Shown here piece by piece: positions 51,713 through 61,072 of a stretch of DNA of 64,000 nucleotides. The notes under the pieces are model-generated. The model saw nothing but the letters and a program-made list of their open reading frames with translations. It did not search any database and had not been told where the DNA came from. Numbering within the stretch: position 1 is the stretch's first letter; each line of letters starts with the position of its first letter. Made by a program: the position numbers and the translations under genes. Origin of the DNA: a bacterium (GTDB taxonomy: Bacteria > Zhuqueibacterota > Zhuqueibacteria > Zhuqueibacterales > Zhuqueibacteraceae); assembly GCA_023150945.1 (NCBI GenBank), contig JAKLJX010000002.1, forward strand, positions 62,001 to 126,000, given 5' to 3'.

Positions 51713-52385
51713 CCAGGAAAGGAGGGGTGGATGGAAACTTGAAGTTCTGTTCGAGAGTGCTTCGTACCAGACTCATCATCGCCTGGTGTTCCATCTTTTT
51801 ACAAGATACATGCCACCCCGCCGTCTCTCCTCTGTGAACTTTCGCTAATGGGCTAAGCCATTAAATTGCGCATCATCTCATCCCCTCCCCACCGACTTTG
51901 ACCAATTCTGTTGTCATCAAACTGCCGCAAGCCCCACAAAGACCCGCGCTCCTCTGTGCCAACCTGAAACACGCAATTACGAAATCGGTTTGCCCGGTTT
52001 GATTCGCCGAATCTGGGCAGGCCGGCAAGAGGGCAACGAGGCAACCATTCACGCCGCCTGCCGGAGAACGTGCAGTTCAGCGGCAGCGGGGTACAAGGCT
52101 CGTTGTCTGAAAGGTAGACGGTTTGAAATTACCACCTCAAGAAATTTGTGCCTCAGCTCCGCTGTGGGCTGAAACTGCGAGTCGGACGCTTATGGTTCAT
52201 CTCGTCTTCCATTCCATGCTTTCCGCGAATTAGCACCATCTCTTATGCTGAATGAATAGAGTCTGTAACTTTTGTCTATTTTCACTGCACTAAAACGGCG
52301 CGCATGACACGGGCATCAATCCCACGTCATAGTTTCCTCAAGTCACTTTCATCCGCTACTTAGCGCTTCAATAAACTGCATTATT
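51713..52385. other. 673-base gap without recognisable gene
   Basis: Short reading frames occur on both strands, but none has a ribosome binding site plus protein-like composition. Sequence becomes clearly AT-richer towards 52200-52380, at the border of the DUF433/DUF5615 pair. I see no repeat, tRNA or promoter that I can defend here. Confidence 0.4.
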
Positions 52386-52700
52386 TCAAATTGAAATTTC
52401 TACGTAATCACCGAGACCTATAGCATCAACAGCAACTCGAACTTCGTCAACTCGTAGTCGAATACGTGGCCATGAAGTCGAAAGAAGCACAATAATTGCG
52501 ATTTGCCTGTCAGCAAGATTCTGTTGATGTCGTATGTTCTGATCTGTTGTGATTAGAAGTTGATAGCCATCTCGCTCAGCCGCATCGAGCAAGGCTCCAT
52601 TTGATGGGTTCGACCACCCTCGCTCATGGACATCAACCGTATGGCCAGCGAGATAGTGACGAAGAGGTACGGGCGTACCTTGATCAAATAGAATCATCAT
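52386..52700 (-). CDS. DUF5615 PIN-like protein (probable toxin)
   Basis: 104 aa from the ATG at 52700, overlapping the antitoxin-like gene by four bases (ATGA). It begins MMILFDQGTPVPLRHYLAGH, in which the early aspartate and the following leucine pattern match DUF5615/Mut7-C-like PIN proteins. A central LLITTDQNI gives the second conserved aspartate. DUF5615 proteins are usually paired with DUF433 proteins and are thought to be type II toxin nucleases. The pair lies in an AT-rich pocket between unrelated genes. Activity is not shown. Confidence 0.8.
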   Translation of the reverse strand: MMILFDQGTPVPLRHYLAGHTVDVHERGWSNPSNGALLDAAERDGYQLLITTDQNIRHQQNLADRQIAIIVLLSTSWPRIRLRVDEVRVAVDAIGLGDYVEISI

Positions 52701-52924
52701 AAACGTGCCGAATCCGCCAGTATCATCATTTCGTAATCCAGAACGGATTCTACCTGTGATCTTTTGACGCCAGGAAACCATTCCAGAAACTGCTCAACCG
52801 ATGCTCCATCTTTGAGATTCTCAAAGAGCGCGGACACGGGAACTCGAGTTCCACGAAAGACCCAAGCTCCACTAACCTTGTCCGGCTGGCGCTCAACTGC
52901 TTCACAGCTTTCCCAGTTTTTCAC
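52697..52924 (-). CDS. DUF433 family protein (probable antitoxin)
   Basis: 75 aa using the GTG at 52924, because AAGGTGA lies a few bases before it; a TTG at 52954 would add 10 residues and is the alternative. The DUF433 hallmark is seen: GAWVFRGTRVPVSALFENL, then DGASVEQFLEWFPG and VLDYEMM. This is a winged-helix-like DNA-binding or antitoxin fold. Its stop overlaps the DUF5615 start, the standard order antitoxin then toxin. It should neutralise the neighbour and may repress its own promoter. Confidence 0.82.
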   Translation of the reverse strand: MKNWESCEAVERQPDKVSGAWVFRGTRVPVSALFENLKDGASVEQFLEWFPGVKRSQVESVLDYEMMILADSARL

Positions 52925-53059
52925 GGTAATCACCTTTTTGCTACAATATGGCAATCTCAGGTTACGTCTTACAAGAGTAGCAAACTATTTTGATAATGCA
53001 AACAGCATTTTCATGACTATGTCTCCAAATGTTTTGGCTACGAGCCTCAAGCGGCTAAC

Positions 53060-54010
53060 TCACGGTTGCCGCTGCTCGCCGAGGTAGAGATAGCGGTCGA
53101 GCAGGTTCACGTACTCACTCCACTTGTTGCCGGCAGGCCGGTCCTTTTGCGCGATTCGCTCGAGAGCATTCAGTTTGGAATCGATCTCGTCGGCAAAATA
53201 AAGCAGAAACCCCTCGGGAATCATGGGCACCACGGGCGAGGCCTGCTCCAGCGTGCCTTGATGGCTGAGAATGAGATGCTGCAGTTTCATCGCCAACTCG
53301 CCGGGAAACTCGGGAAACTGCGCCAGCTTCTCCGCCACCAGTTGCGCGCCGATCACAATATGGCCCAGCAGCCGGCCGGCATCGGTGAACTCGAAAACCG
53401 GCCCCGGGGTGTAAGAATGCACCTTGCCGAGATCATGCAGCAAAGCAGCCGTCACGAGCAGATCGCGATCGACCTGCGGGTAAAGCTTTGCCAGGCGATC
53501 ACAGATGACGGTCACGTTGAGGGTGTGTTCCAGCAGGCCGCCCAGGTAGCCGTGGTGCCACTTCTTGCCGGCAGGCACAGTGCAGAAGAGTCTGACGAAT
53601 TGCTCGTCGGCGAACATTCGGCGGAGGAGCGCGAGCAGGGAAGGCTGGGCGACGCTTTCAATCAGCTTCTGAAAGCGCTCCCACATCACGCCGCGGTCTT
53701 CCTTGGCGGCCGGCACCAGCTTGGTCAGATCCACCTCGTCGTCCTCGCGCGCCGGTCGCATCCTGTCAATGCGGACTTGCCGCTGGCCCTGATATTCCTC
53801 CACCACGCCGGCAATCTTGACAATCTGCCCGGCTTCCGCGGTCACGGATTCGAGATTGTCCCACATCACGGCCGCGACGTGGCCGGTGGCGTCGCTCAAT
53901 TCGAGCGCGAGATAAGGATCCCCGTTTTTCTTGGCGCGCGTTTCCTTCTTCATCAACACCACGAAGGTCGTGACGTGTTCTCCCAGCAGAAACTCATTGA
54001 GTCGTTTCAT
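53060..54010 (-). CDS. YhaM-like 3'-5' exoribonuclease (OB fold plus HD domain)
   Basis: 316 aa from the ATG at 54010 (MKRLNEFLLGEHVTTFVVL). The N-terminal OB-fold nucleic-acid-binding domain covers about 10-95 (EEYQGQRQVRIDRMRPA). The HD phosphohydrolase domain covers about 140-290, with HHGYLGGLLEHTLNV, LLHDLGKVHSY and HLILSHQG supplying metal-binding residues. This order and length fit the YhaM/CBF1 family of manganese-dependent exonucleases acting on RNA or DNA. It is divergent from sbcD, which fits a DNA/RNA maintenance neighbourhood. Confidence 0.88.
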   Translation of the reverse strand: MKRLNEFLLGEHVTTFVVLMKKETRAKKNGDPYLALELSDATGHVAAVMWDNLESVTAEAGQIVKIAGVVEEYQGQRQVRIDRMRPAREDDEVDLTKLVPAAKEDRGVMWERFQKLIESVAQPSLLALLRRMFADEQFVRLFCTVPAGKKWHHGYLGGLLEHTLNVTVICDRLAKLYPQVDRDLLVTAALLHDLGKVHSYTPGPVFEFTDAGRLLGHIVIGAQLVAEKLAQFPEFPGELAMKLQHLILSHQGTLEQASPVVPMIPEGFLLYFADEIDSKLNALERIAQKDRPAGNKWSEYVNLLDRYLYLGEQRQP

Positions 54011-54336
54011 ATTCACTCCGATGGACGCGTTGGGCTGGCGAGTTGTCGCAACAGGCCGCGGTTTGAGTGCCATATGCCGCCGCTGGGTGCGGCGGCGGGG
54101 AAAACCAGGATTCCCGGAGTTGGGGTGCAGAGATTAAAACAAACTCTGGGCCGAAATGCAAGCCCTGCCTGCCGGGGAGAAAAACTTGAAACTCTGGCGG
54201 GAATGGCTTAGATTGCCCGCCGTGCCGTTGCATCGCCGCGCGGCACCGCAGGTTGCCCGCGGCCGGCGCGGCAAATCAAGCGGCGCCCGGCTGGCGCAAT
54301 TCCGATCCAACGAACCCGCTCGCCTCAAGAGAACGC
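54011..54336. other. 326-base divergent region between YhaM-like and sbcD genes
   Basis: It must hold promoters for both directions, but I found no box pair good enough to list. Reading frames that extend either flanking gene into this region lack family similarity. No strong hairpin was seen. Confidence 0.4.
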
Positions 54337-55497
54337 ATGCGTTTCATTCATTTTGCCGATACTCATCTCGGTTTTTCCGATCTCGCCAAGGTCGATCCGC
54401 AGACGGGGGTCAATCGCCGGGAGCAGGATTTCTACGACGCCTGGTGGCGGGTGATCGAGGCCATTCTCCTGCACAAACCGGATTTTGTTTTGCATGCCGG
54501 CGATCTGTTTCAATCGCCGCGGCCGAACAACCGCGCCATCGCCGTGGCGTTGGCCGGCCTGCAGCAGCTCCAGGCAGCGAACATTCCCTTCGTCGTCGTT
54601 GCCGGCAATCACTCCACCCCGCGCATTCGCGCCACCGGCAATATCTTCGAGGCCCTGAGCGTGCTGCCGGTGGTGCGCGCCGCCTACAAAGGGGCCTATG
54701 AGAAAATCGTCCTCACCGGCGTCGGCGGCAAATCAAGCTGCGCCATCCATTGCCTGCCGCACTGTTCGTTGAGTGAAGAACTCGAACAGGCCTACGCGGA
54801 CCTGCGCTGGGAGCAGGCGGCCACCTGGAACATTCTGCTCAGCCACGGCGCGTGGCGTGCCGCCGGAAAAATCGACACGCGCATGGGCGAATTCAACGAA
54901 CAAATGTTGGAAGATCCGGAGACCCGGCTCAATCTGAATTTTGATTACATCGCGCTGGGGCATTATCATCGCTTCCTTGCCATCAACGATCACACCTTCT
55001 ATTCCGGCTCGACCGAGCGCACCAGCTTCAATGAGGCGGGTTATACCTCCGGCTACATTTTCGGTGATCTGACGACGCGGGAATGGCGCTATCATCAAAT
55101 CCCGGCGCGGCCCATGCTGCGGCTGCGGCCGGTCAATGCCAAAGGCAAGAGCCGCGAGGAGATCATGGCCGAGGTGGCGCAGCGCAGTACGGCCGACCTT
55201 GCCGAGGCGATGGTCAGCCTCGAGCTGCAGCAGCTCTCGCGCGATTTGTATCTGCAGCTCGATTTCGCCGCGCTCGACCGGCTGTTCCCGCAGGTTTTTC
55301 ATTTTGACCGGCAAATCTCGCTGGAAACCACCGCGGTGAATGAACGCAGCAGCGTTACCCCGGCGCTCGGCTCGTTGCGGGAAGAGTTCGCGCGCCACCT
55401 GCAGAAGCATGCCGACGGCAGCCTGCCCATTGCCGAGTTGGAGCGGCTGGGCGCGCAGTTTCTCGCCGAAGCCGAAGCGCAGGAGTTGGAAGCATGA
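54337..55497 (+). CDS. sbcD: SbcD/Mre11-type DNA exonuclease
   Basis: 386 aa from the ATG at 54337 (MRFIHFADTHLGF), the classic Mre11 start with metal ligands D8 and H10. Other phosphoesterase motifs are HAGDLFQS, VVAGNHSTPR, LLSHGAW and ALGHYHRF, supplying the remaining metal ligands. A capping domain follows. A longer in-frame start (54253) precedes the motif by 28 residues and is rejected. With SbcC it cuts hairpin and double-strand DNA ends. It overlaps sbcC by four bases (ATGA). Confidence 0.93.
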   Translation: MRFIHFADTHLGFSDLAKVDPQTGVNRREQDFYDAWWRVIEAILLHKPDFVLHAGDLFQSPRPNNRAIAVALAGLQQLQAANIPFVVVAGNHSTPRIRATGNIFEALSVLPVVRAAYKGAYEKIVLTGVGGKSSCAIHCLPHCSLSEELEQAYADLRWEQAATWNILLSHGAWRAAGKIDTRMGEFNEQMLEDPETRLNLNFDYIALGHYHRFLAINDHTFYSGSTERTSFNEAGYTSGYIFGDLTTREWRYHQIPARPMLRLRPVNAKGKSREEIMAEVAQRSTADLAEAMVSLELQQLSRDLYLQLDFAALDRLFPQVFHFDRQISLETTAVNERSSVTPALGSLREEFARHLQKHADGSLPIAELERLGAQFLAEAEAQELEA

Positions 55498-57893
55498 TTC
55501 TGCAATCGCTGCGCCTGCGCAACTTCCGCCGCTTCGAGAATCTCTTTCTCGAGCTGCCCGAAAATGTCATTGGCATTATCGGCCGCAACGGCGCGGGCAA
55601 GTCGACCATCCTGGAGGCGATTGCCTGGGCGTTGTACGGCGCGCGCGCGGCACGCACGGAAAAATCCCTGCTGCGCCGGCAGGCCGCCACTCTTGCCGAG
55701 CCGTGTGAAGTCGAACTCACCTTTGCGCTGGCGGGAGTGGACTATCGCGTGCTGCGCTCGATGCGCGGGGCCAATCATGCGGTGGAAGCCGCGCTCTATC
55801 GCGCCGGCTTGAGCGAACCGGTCGCCGTGCGCGAAAACGACGTGAGCAACGAAATCGAGAGGATTCTCGGCCTGGATCGCAAATCGTTCGAGGCCTCCAT
55901 TTTCGCCAAACAAAAAGAACTGGCCGCGCTCAGCAACATGCGCGACGAGGATCGCCGCAAGCTGATCAGCCGCCTGCTGAATCTCGATGCCATCGACTTC
56001 GCGCGCAAGCGCGCCATGCAGGAGGCAAACGACAAGCGTAATTTCGTGGAAGGCAGCCGTCTCAGCCAGGAAGACCTGGAGGAGTTGCAGCAGCAATTGC
56101 GCGAGCATCAGGCCAGGCGCGCGCAGGCAGAAGAACACTTGCAGACCCAGCAGCAGCAAGAGCGCGAGTGGAGGCAAAAGCGGGAACAGGCCAAAGCCGC
56201 CTTTGAAGCCGAGTCCCAACGCCGCGACCGCGCCATCAAACTGCAAAACGAACGGCACACGCTGGAGCGGGAAATGGCGCTGCTGCAACAGCAACTGCAG
56301 CAGGCCGAAAGCGAACGCCGCGAGATCACGCTCGCGCAGGGAAAACTGGCGGAGTTGGCGCCGGTGCGCGAACGCTGGCGGCGCCTGAAGGCGGAAAAGG
56401 AGGCACTGGAAGAAAACCGGCGCAAACTCGCGGCCCTGCATGGTAAACAACAACTCATCAAGAATCTCACTGAGCAGATGCAAAAACTCGAGCGCGAGAA
56501 TGCGAGCCTGCAGCATGAACTGGCAGCTCTGCCCGGCCTGCTGGCTGCCGAAAAAAATGTGAACGAGAGAGTACAGCAAGCAGAGGCCGCCTTGCGTGCG
56601 CGGCGCGAGACCGAGCAAAACGTGCTGGCAGAGCTTGCCAAAGTCAGAGACAAAGGTGTGGAAGAAAAGCAGAAGCTGCAGCAGGTGCAAACGCTGGGCG
56701 CGGACAGCCCCTGCCCGGTCTGCACGCGTCCGCTCGCGGAGCATTTTGAGCCGGTGGTGACGCGCTTTCAGCGGACGCTGGCCAAGCTGCGGGAGGACTA
56801 TCTCAAGCTCGAGCGCGAAAAGAGAGAGGCCGCGTCACAGGCGCAGGATGCCGAAATGCGCCTGAAAACCCTGCAGCAAGAACGCGAACGGCTGGGCAAC
56901 GAGCGCGCGCGCCTGACGCAGGTGCAAACACAGGTCGCCGGCCAGTTGCAGCGCGTGGACGAGTTGCGGCGGCAGTACGACCGGACGCAGCAGGAAATCC
57001 AGCAGCTCGGCGCGATTCAGGTGGATGAAACGCGCGCTGCCGCGTTACAGACAGAGTTGGCAGCGACTGAAAAACAAGTGGAAGAGATGACGCGCCTGGA
57101 GGCGCACCTGGCGCGGCTGCCGGGGTTGGAGTCGCGGCTGACGCAAGCCACGGCGCGACTCGACGCCTATCGCCAGCAGGAAGACACAGCGCGACAAGCG
57201 CTGATGGATTTGCAGTTCCGCGAAGAAGTGTACTGGCAGTACAAGCAGGCTCATGACGAAGCGAGCCTGCAACACTCACAGGCGCAGAAACAAGCCGGTG
57301 AGGCGCACGCCGCGTTTGCCACGGCCGCCGCGCAGGTGGATAATCTCGAGCAGCGCATCGCCCTGATGACGGAGCGCCTGGCAGTCATCGCGCGGGTGAA
57401 GCAGGAAGTGCTGTTGCTCGAGGCGCTGCAGGAACACCTCAAAACCTTCCGCGTGGAAATGGCCGGCCGGCTGCGCCCCTTGATTGAAGGCCGCGCATCC
57501 GAGATCATGCGCATGGCGACCAATGGCCGCTACAGTATGCTCGAGCTCGACGAATCCTACAATCTTTATCTCTACGATCAGAACCGCCGCTTCGAGTTGA
57601 ATCGCTTCTCCGGCGGCGAGCAGGATCTGTTGAATCTCTGCCTGCGGGTCGCGATCAGCCAGGTGATCGCGCAACGCTCCGGCCGGCCGGCGCTGCAGTT
57701 CATCGTGCTCGATGAAATCTTCGGCTCACAGGATGAAGAGCGCAAGCTGCTGTTGCTCGCGACCTTGCAGCATCTGAGCGGCTATTTCCGGCAGATCTTT
57801 CTCATCACGCATGAACAGGGCATCAAGGAAAACCTGCCGGTGGTGTTGGAAGTGGAAATGGAAGGCGCGAACAGTGTGGTGAAGATGAAATGA
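55494..57893 (+). CDS. sbcC: SbcC/Rad50-type SMC ATPase
   Basis: 799 aa, smaller than Escherichia coli SbcC (1048). Walker A is GRNGAGKST (30-38). Two coiled-coil arms rich in E, Q, R and L flank a zinc hook CPVC (C407/C410). The C-terminal lobe has the signature NRFSGGEQDLL, Walker B FIVLDEIFGSQD and the switch ITHEQG. It forms a tetramer with SbcD and uses ATP to open access to DNA ends. The short coiled coil is typical of some non-proteobacterial SbcC/Rad50 proteins. It is translationally coupled to sbcD. Confidence 0.93.
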   Translation: MILQSLRLRNFRRFENLFLELPENVIGIIGRNGAGKSTILEAIAWALYGARAARTEKSLLRRQAATLAEPCEVELTFALAGVDYRVLRSMRGANHAVEAALYRAGLSEPVAVRENDVSNEIERILGLDRKSFEASIFAKQKELAALSNMRDEDRRKLISRLLNLDAIDFARKRAMQEANDKRNFVEGSRLSQEDLEELQQQLREHQARRAQAEEHLQTQQQQEREWRQKREQAKAAFEAESQRRDRAIKLQNERHTLEREMALLQQQLQQAESERREITLAQGKLAELAPVRERWRRLKAEKEALEENRRKLAALHGKQQLIKNLTEQMQKLERENASLQHELAALPGLLAAEKNVNERVQQAEAALRARRETEQNVLAELAKVRDKGVEEKQKLQQVQTLGADSPCPVCTRPLAEHFEPVVTRFQRTLAKLREDYLKLEREKREAASQAQDAEMRLKTLQQERERLGNERARLTQVQTQVAGQLQRVDELRRQYDRTQQEIQQLGAIQVDETRAAALQTELAATEKQVEEMTRLEAHLARLPGLESRLTQATARLDAYRQQEDTARQALMDLQFREEVYWQYKQAHDEASLQHSQAQKQAGEAHAAFATAAAQVDNLEQRIALMTERLAVIARVKQEVLLLEALQEHLKTFRVEMAGRLRPLIEGRASEIMRMATNGRYSMLELDESYNLYLYDQNRRFELNRFSGGEQDLLNLCLRVAISQVIAQRSGRPALQFIVLDEIFGSQDEERKLLLLATLQHLSGYFRQIFLITHEQGIKENLPVVLEVEMEGANSVVKMK

Positions 57894-58115
57894 GGATCGT
57901 CGCGGGAGAATTTCGGGGAAGATCGAGGCCGCGAGGCCGCCGCGCCTGGTGACATTTTGTGATTCTGCCAGTCACCGCGTCTTCTTGTCATTCTTTGAGA
58001 AAATGATCCTGCGACGGCTTGGCCGTTGCAGCAGAATCATCAGCGTTTCCACGAAACTCGAGGTTTTGGAATCCTCGGCTCAGCCGCGGCCGAAGCTTGT
58101 TCGAACCGGCACGAA

Positions 58116-58892
58116 TCATGTGACGCCCGAAGCGCGCGAGTTCCGAGCAAATCCCATCGGTCCGAGAATCTCCTCGAGTGGTTGCCGTGCCAGCTCCTCC
58201 AGTTGCGCGAGCTTGCCGACATCCTGCCAAAAATATCCTTCCGTGCGAAATGCGCGAATGCTCTCCCCCTCTCCCGCCAGCCGCAAATAAGTCTGCACGA
58301 TTGAAAACGCGCCGGTCGCGGTCATGCGCGACAGCAGCGCCGGCGAGATGACATGTATGCCGTCGAAAGCGAGTTCATGCAACTCGCCCTGCGGCTGGCG
58401 CGCCAGTTCAACGCGGGCGGGTTGCATGGATTTCCAGCCGCAAAGCTGCCCGGCCTCATCGAACAGAAAATAGCGCGAGGTGCGGCGCGGCTTGACCGCG
58501 AGCGTGGCCAGGCTGGCACTCGCGAGATGTTGGGCATACATCGCCCGCAGGTCGATGTTGCTGACGATATCGACATTGTGGAGAAAAAAGGGTCGGCCGT
58601 CGTCGAAGAAGTGGCCGGCTTGGCGCAGGCCGCCGCCGGTGTCGAGCAGCTCCGGCTCGTGTGAAAGCTCGAGGCGCACGCCGAAATTGTCATGCGCCTG
58701 GAGAAAGCCGGCAATCTGTTCCGCGCAATGATGGGTGTTGATGACGATTTCCTGCACCCCCGCTGCCAGCAAGCGGCGAATCACGATCTCGAGCAGCGGG
58801 ACGCGTTGGATCTCGATGAGGGCTTTCGGCCGGGTGTCGGTGAGCGGGCGCAGCCGGGTGCCCAAGCCGGCGGCGAGGATCATGGCTTTCAT
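58116..58892 (-). CDS. sugar-1-phosphate nucleotidyltransferase (MurU/HddC-like)
   Basis: 258 aa from the ATG at 58892, whose ATGA overlaps the upstream stop; a frame extending to 58964 is rejected. It begins MKAMILAAGLGTRLRPLTDT, the nucleotide-binding GxGTRLRPLT loop, with PKALIEI and HNVDIVSNID following as substrate and metal sites. Size and neighbours fit MurU (MurNAc-1-phosphate uridylyltransferase). The gene just upstream encodes an AmgK-like kinase, the usual MurU partner in peptidoglycan sugar recycling. Other sugar specificity (mannose-1-phosphate) is possible. Confidence 0.85.
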   Translation of the reverse strand: MKAMILAAGLGTRLRPLTDTRPKALIEIQRVPLLEIVIRRLLAAGVQEIVINTHHCAEQIAGFLQAHDNFGVRLELSHEPELLDTGGGLRQAGHFFDDGRPFFLHNVDIVSNIDLRAMYAQHLASASLATLAVKPRRTSRYFLFDEAGQLCGWKSMQPARVELARQPQGELHELAFDGIHVISPALLSRMTATGAFSIVQTYLRLAGEGESIRAFRTEGYFWQDVGKLAQLEELARQPLEEILGPMGFARNSRASGVT

Positions 58893-60304
58893 AACTCGCG
58901 ATGCACGACTTCCACGTTGATGGGATACTTCTCGCGCAGATGGCGGGCCAGCCGGTTGGCGCAATAGACCGAGCGATGCTGGCCGCCGGTGCAGCCAAAG
59001 GACACGGAAAGATCGGTGAAGTTGCGGCGCTGGTAGTTCTCGACCACTTGGTTGATGAGATCACGCACGTGCGTCATGAAACCGTGCACCGCTTCTTCAT
59101 TCTCCAGAAACGCAATCACCTCGGGATCAAAGCCAGTGAGTTTGGCGAATTTCTCCAGCCGGCCGGGATTGGGCAGCGAGCGGCAATCAAACACGAAACC
59201 GCCGCCGTGGCCGGTGTCATCTTGCGGCAGGCCGTTCTTGAAGGAGAAACTCTGAATGCGCACGGTCAGCCGCAATTGCACGTTGCCCAGTTCCCGCAAA
59301 ATGGTCGAGCGCACCAGCCGGTGCCAAATGTCCGTGAGTGCGGGCAGCTCCACCGGCAAATCCGCGGTCCGCAGCACGTATTCGAGATTGCGCACGGCAT
59401 AGGGCACGCTTTGCAAGAAATGGGTTTTGCGCTCATAGAACCCGCGAAAGCCATAAGCGCCCATCGCCTGCATGATGCGGATCAGGACATAACCAAAATA
59501 GAAACGCCGGAACTGTTGGGGATCCACCGGCAGCAATTCCGGCACGGCCTCGAGGTAAGTCGTCAACAGCTCTTCACGCAGGTCGAAGGGAATGTCGGCC
59601 TTGGCATCGAACAGCAGCGAGGCGATGTCATATTGCAGCGCGCCGCGCCGGCCGCCCTGATAGTCGATGAAATACGGCTCGCCGGTGCGAATCATGATGT
59701 TGCGCGACTGAAAATCGCGATACAGAAAGAAATCCTGGTCGGTCTGCAGCAGGAAGTTGGTGAACTGCTCGAAATCGTCTTCCAGCTCCTGCTCGTTGAA
59801 GGGGATTTTGGCGAGCTTGAGAAAGTAGTATTTGAAGTAGTTCAAATCCCACATCATCGACTGCTTGTCGAAGCGGGCGCGCGGATAGCACACGTCATAA
59901 TTCAGCGTTCGCCCCGCACGAATTTGGAATTGCGGCAGCCAGCGCACGACTTTGCGGTACAGCTCGATCACGGCCGGCGAAAAGCCGGCTTTGCTGCGTT
60001 CGTTGCTCAGAAACGAAAAGAGCGTGGTGTCGCCCAAATCCTCTTCGAGATAGATGTTGCGCTCCAAGTCCTCGAGGTAGATCTCCGGCACCGGCAGACC
60101 GCAGCGGCGGAAGTGGCGGGAGAATTCCAGAAAGGCGGTGTTTTCGGCGCGGTCGGCGTTGTGCACGCCGATGAGCGTGCGCTCGGCCTGGTGCAGCCGG
60201 AAGATTCTGCGGTCGGAGCCATGCGCCTTCAATTCGGTGAGGGCTTGCGCCGGCTTGCCGGTGAAGCGCTCGACCAATTCCTGCAACAAAACTTCAGGTT
60301 CCAT
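58889..60304 (-). CDS. AmgK-like sugar kinase fused to a RapZ C-terminal domain
   Basis: 471 aa from the ATG at 60304. Residues about 1-330 form an APH/AmgK-type kinase with FLYRDFQSRNIM (D197, N202) and YFIDYQGGRRG (D214, a DYQ variant of the metal motif). Residues about 355-471 match the C-terminal domain of RapZ: IQSFSFKNGLPQDDTG, VFDCRSLPNP and SFGCTGGQHRSVY. RapZ binds glucosamine-6-phosphate-related signals in E. coli. The fusion is paired with a MurU-like enzyme through a 4-base overlap, suggesting kinase plus uridylyltransferase for amino-sugar salvage with a sensing domain. Similar fusions are annotated as RapZ in Bacteroidetes. Confidence 0.88.
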   Translation of the reverse strand: MEPEVLLQELVERFTGKPAQALTELKAHGSDRRIFRLHQAERTLIGVHNADRAENTAFLEFSRHFRRCGLPVPEIYLEDLERNIYLEEDLGDTTLFSFLSNERSKAGFSPAVIELYRKVVRWLPQFQIRAGRTLNYDVCYPRARFDKQSMMWDLNYFKYYFLKLAKIPFNEQELEDDFEQFTNFLLQTDQDFFLYRDFQSRNIMIRTGEPYFIDYQGGRRGALQYDIASLLFDAKADIPFDLREELLTTYLEAVPELLPVDPQQFRRFYFGYVLIRIMQAMGAYGFRGFYERKTHFLQSVPYAVRNLEYVLRTADLPVELPALTDIWHRLVRSTILRELGNVQLRLTVRIQSFSFKNGLPQDDTGHGGGFVFDCRSLPNPGRLEKFAKLTGFDPEVIAFLENEEAVHGFMTHVRDLINQVVENYQRRNFTDLSVSFGCTGGQHRSVYCANRLARHLREKYPINVEVVHREL

Positions 60305-60321
60305 GAGACCAGCGTTTGGGG

Positions 60322-60945
60322 TTAATCGAATGCCGTGGGTCGGCTGGGGTTCTTGAGATGCTCGAAAGCCTCGACCAGATTGGCGTGGGTGGTGCGGCCT
60401 TCGGACAGCGGCGGTAGTTCCTCCAAACTGAAAAAATCGGCGGCGAGCGTCTCGAGATTGGCTTTGAATTCGCCGCCGAGCAAATCGCATTGGATGAAAA
60501 CCTTGTAGGTTTCGAACAAATGCGGGACATCGGAATGCAGGCGGCGATCATAAACCGCGAGAATCTTGCGCGCGATGCCGTCGAAGCCCGCTTCTTCGCG
60601 CAATTCTTTGATGGCGGCTTCGGAGGGCGCCAAGCCGGCATCCGCCCAGCCGCCGGGCAGCGACCATTTGCCGTCGTGCTTTTCCTGCACGAGCAGAACC
60701 TTCCCTTCACGAAACGCCACGCAACGCACATCCACCTTCGGCGTGGCGTAGCCTTTTTCCTGTGCGAGCGTTGCCGCGAGAGAATTGCGGGAACAATGCG
60801 CATGGTTGGCAATGATTTCCACCGCCAGCCGCTGCAGGGCGTGGTAGCGTTCGAGATCGAATGGATTGGTGCTGAAGGTCAAACCGTTTTGGGCGATGGT
60901 TTGAATTTGCTTGGCCCAGAGGAGCCATTGTGGTTCTGGAGTCAT
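60322..60945 (-). CDS. NUDIX hydrolase with N-terminal NUDIX_N domain
   Basis: 207 aa from the ATG at 60945; an extended frame to 61110 would enter the riboswitch region and is rejected. The N-terminal 60 residues match the helical NUDIX_N domain. The NUDIX box is LPGGWADAGLAPSEAAIKEL followed by REEAGF; the usual first glutamate is L and an arginine is K. This variant is common in this branch of ADP-sugar/ADP-ribose-type hydrolases, so activity is still expected. It starts 17 bases before the kinase-RapZ gene and is probably the first gene of that minus-strand operon. Confidence 0.9.
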   Translation of the reverse strand: MTPEPQWLLWAKQIQTIAQNGLTFSTNPFDLERYHALQRLAVEIIANHAHCSRNSLAATLAQEKGYATPKVDVRCVAFREGKVLLVQEKHDGKWSLPGGWADAGLAPSEAAIKELREEAGFDGIARKILAVYDRRLHSDVPHLFETYKVFIQCDLLGGEFKANLETLAADFFSLEELPPLSEGRTTHANLVEAFEHLKNPSRPTAFD

Positions 60946-61033
60946 GAGCAGTCCGTGCGGCAGTGTGCGCGTTGTTTTTCGCCAAAATACAAGAGTCCGC
61001 GCAAAAAGCAAGGCCGCGTTTCCGAATTTCCAA

Positions 61034-61062
61034 TTGACTTTGCCGTGCCCGCCTGCTATCTT
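61034..61062 (+). promoter_or_regulatory. sigma-70 promoter of the thiamine uptake operon
   Basis: TTGACT (61034-61039), 17-base spacer, TATCTT (61057-61062). Transcription would start near 61069-61070, directly before the P1 stem of the TPP riboswitch at 61073. Position and spacing support it strongly. Confidence 0.75.
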
Positions 61063-61072
61063 CCGCTCGATT

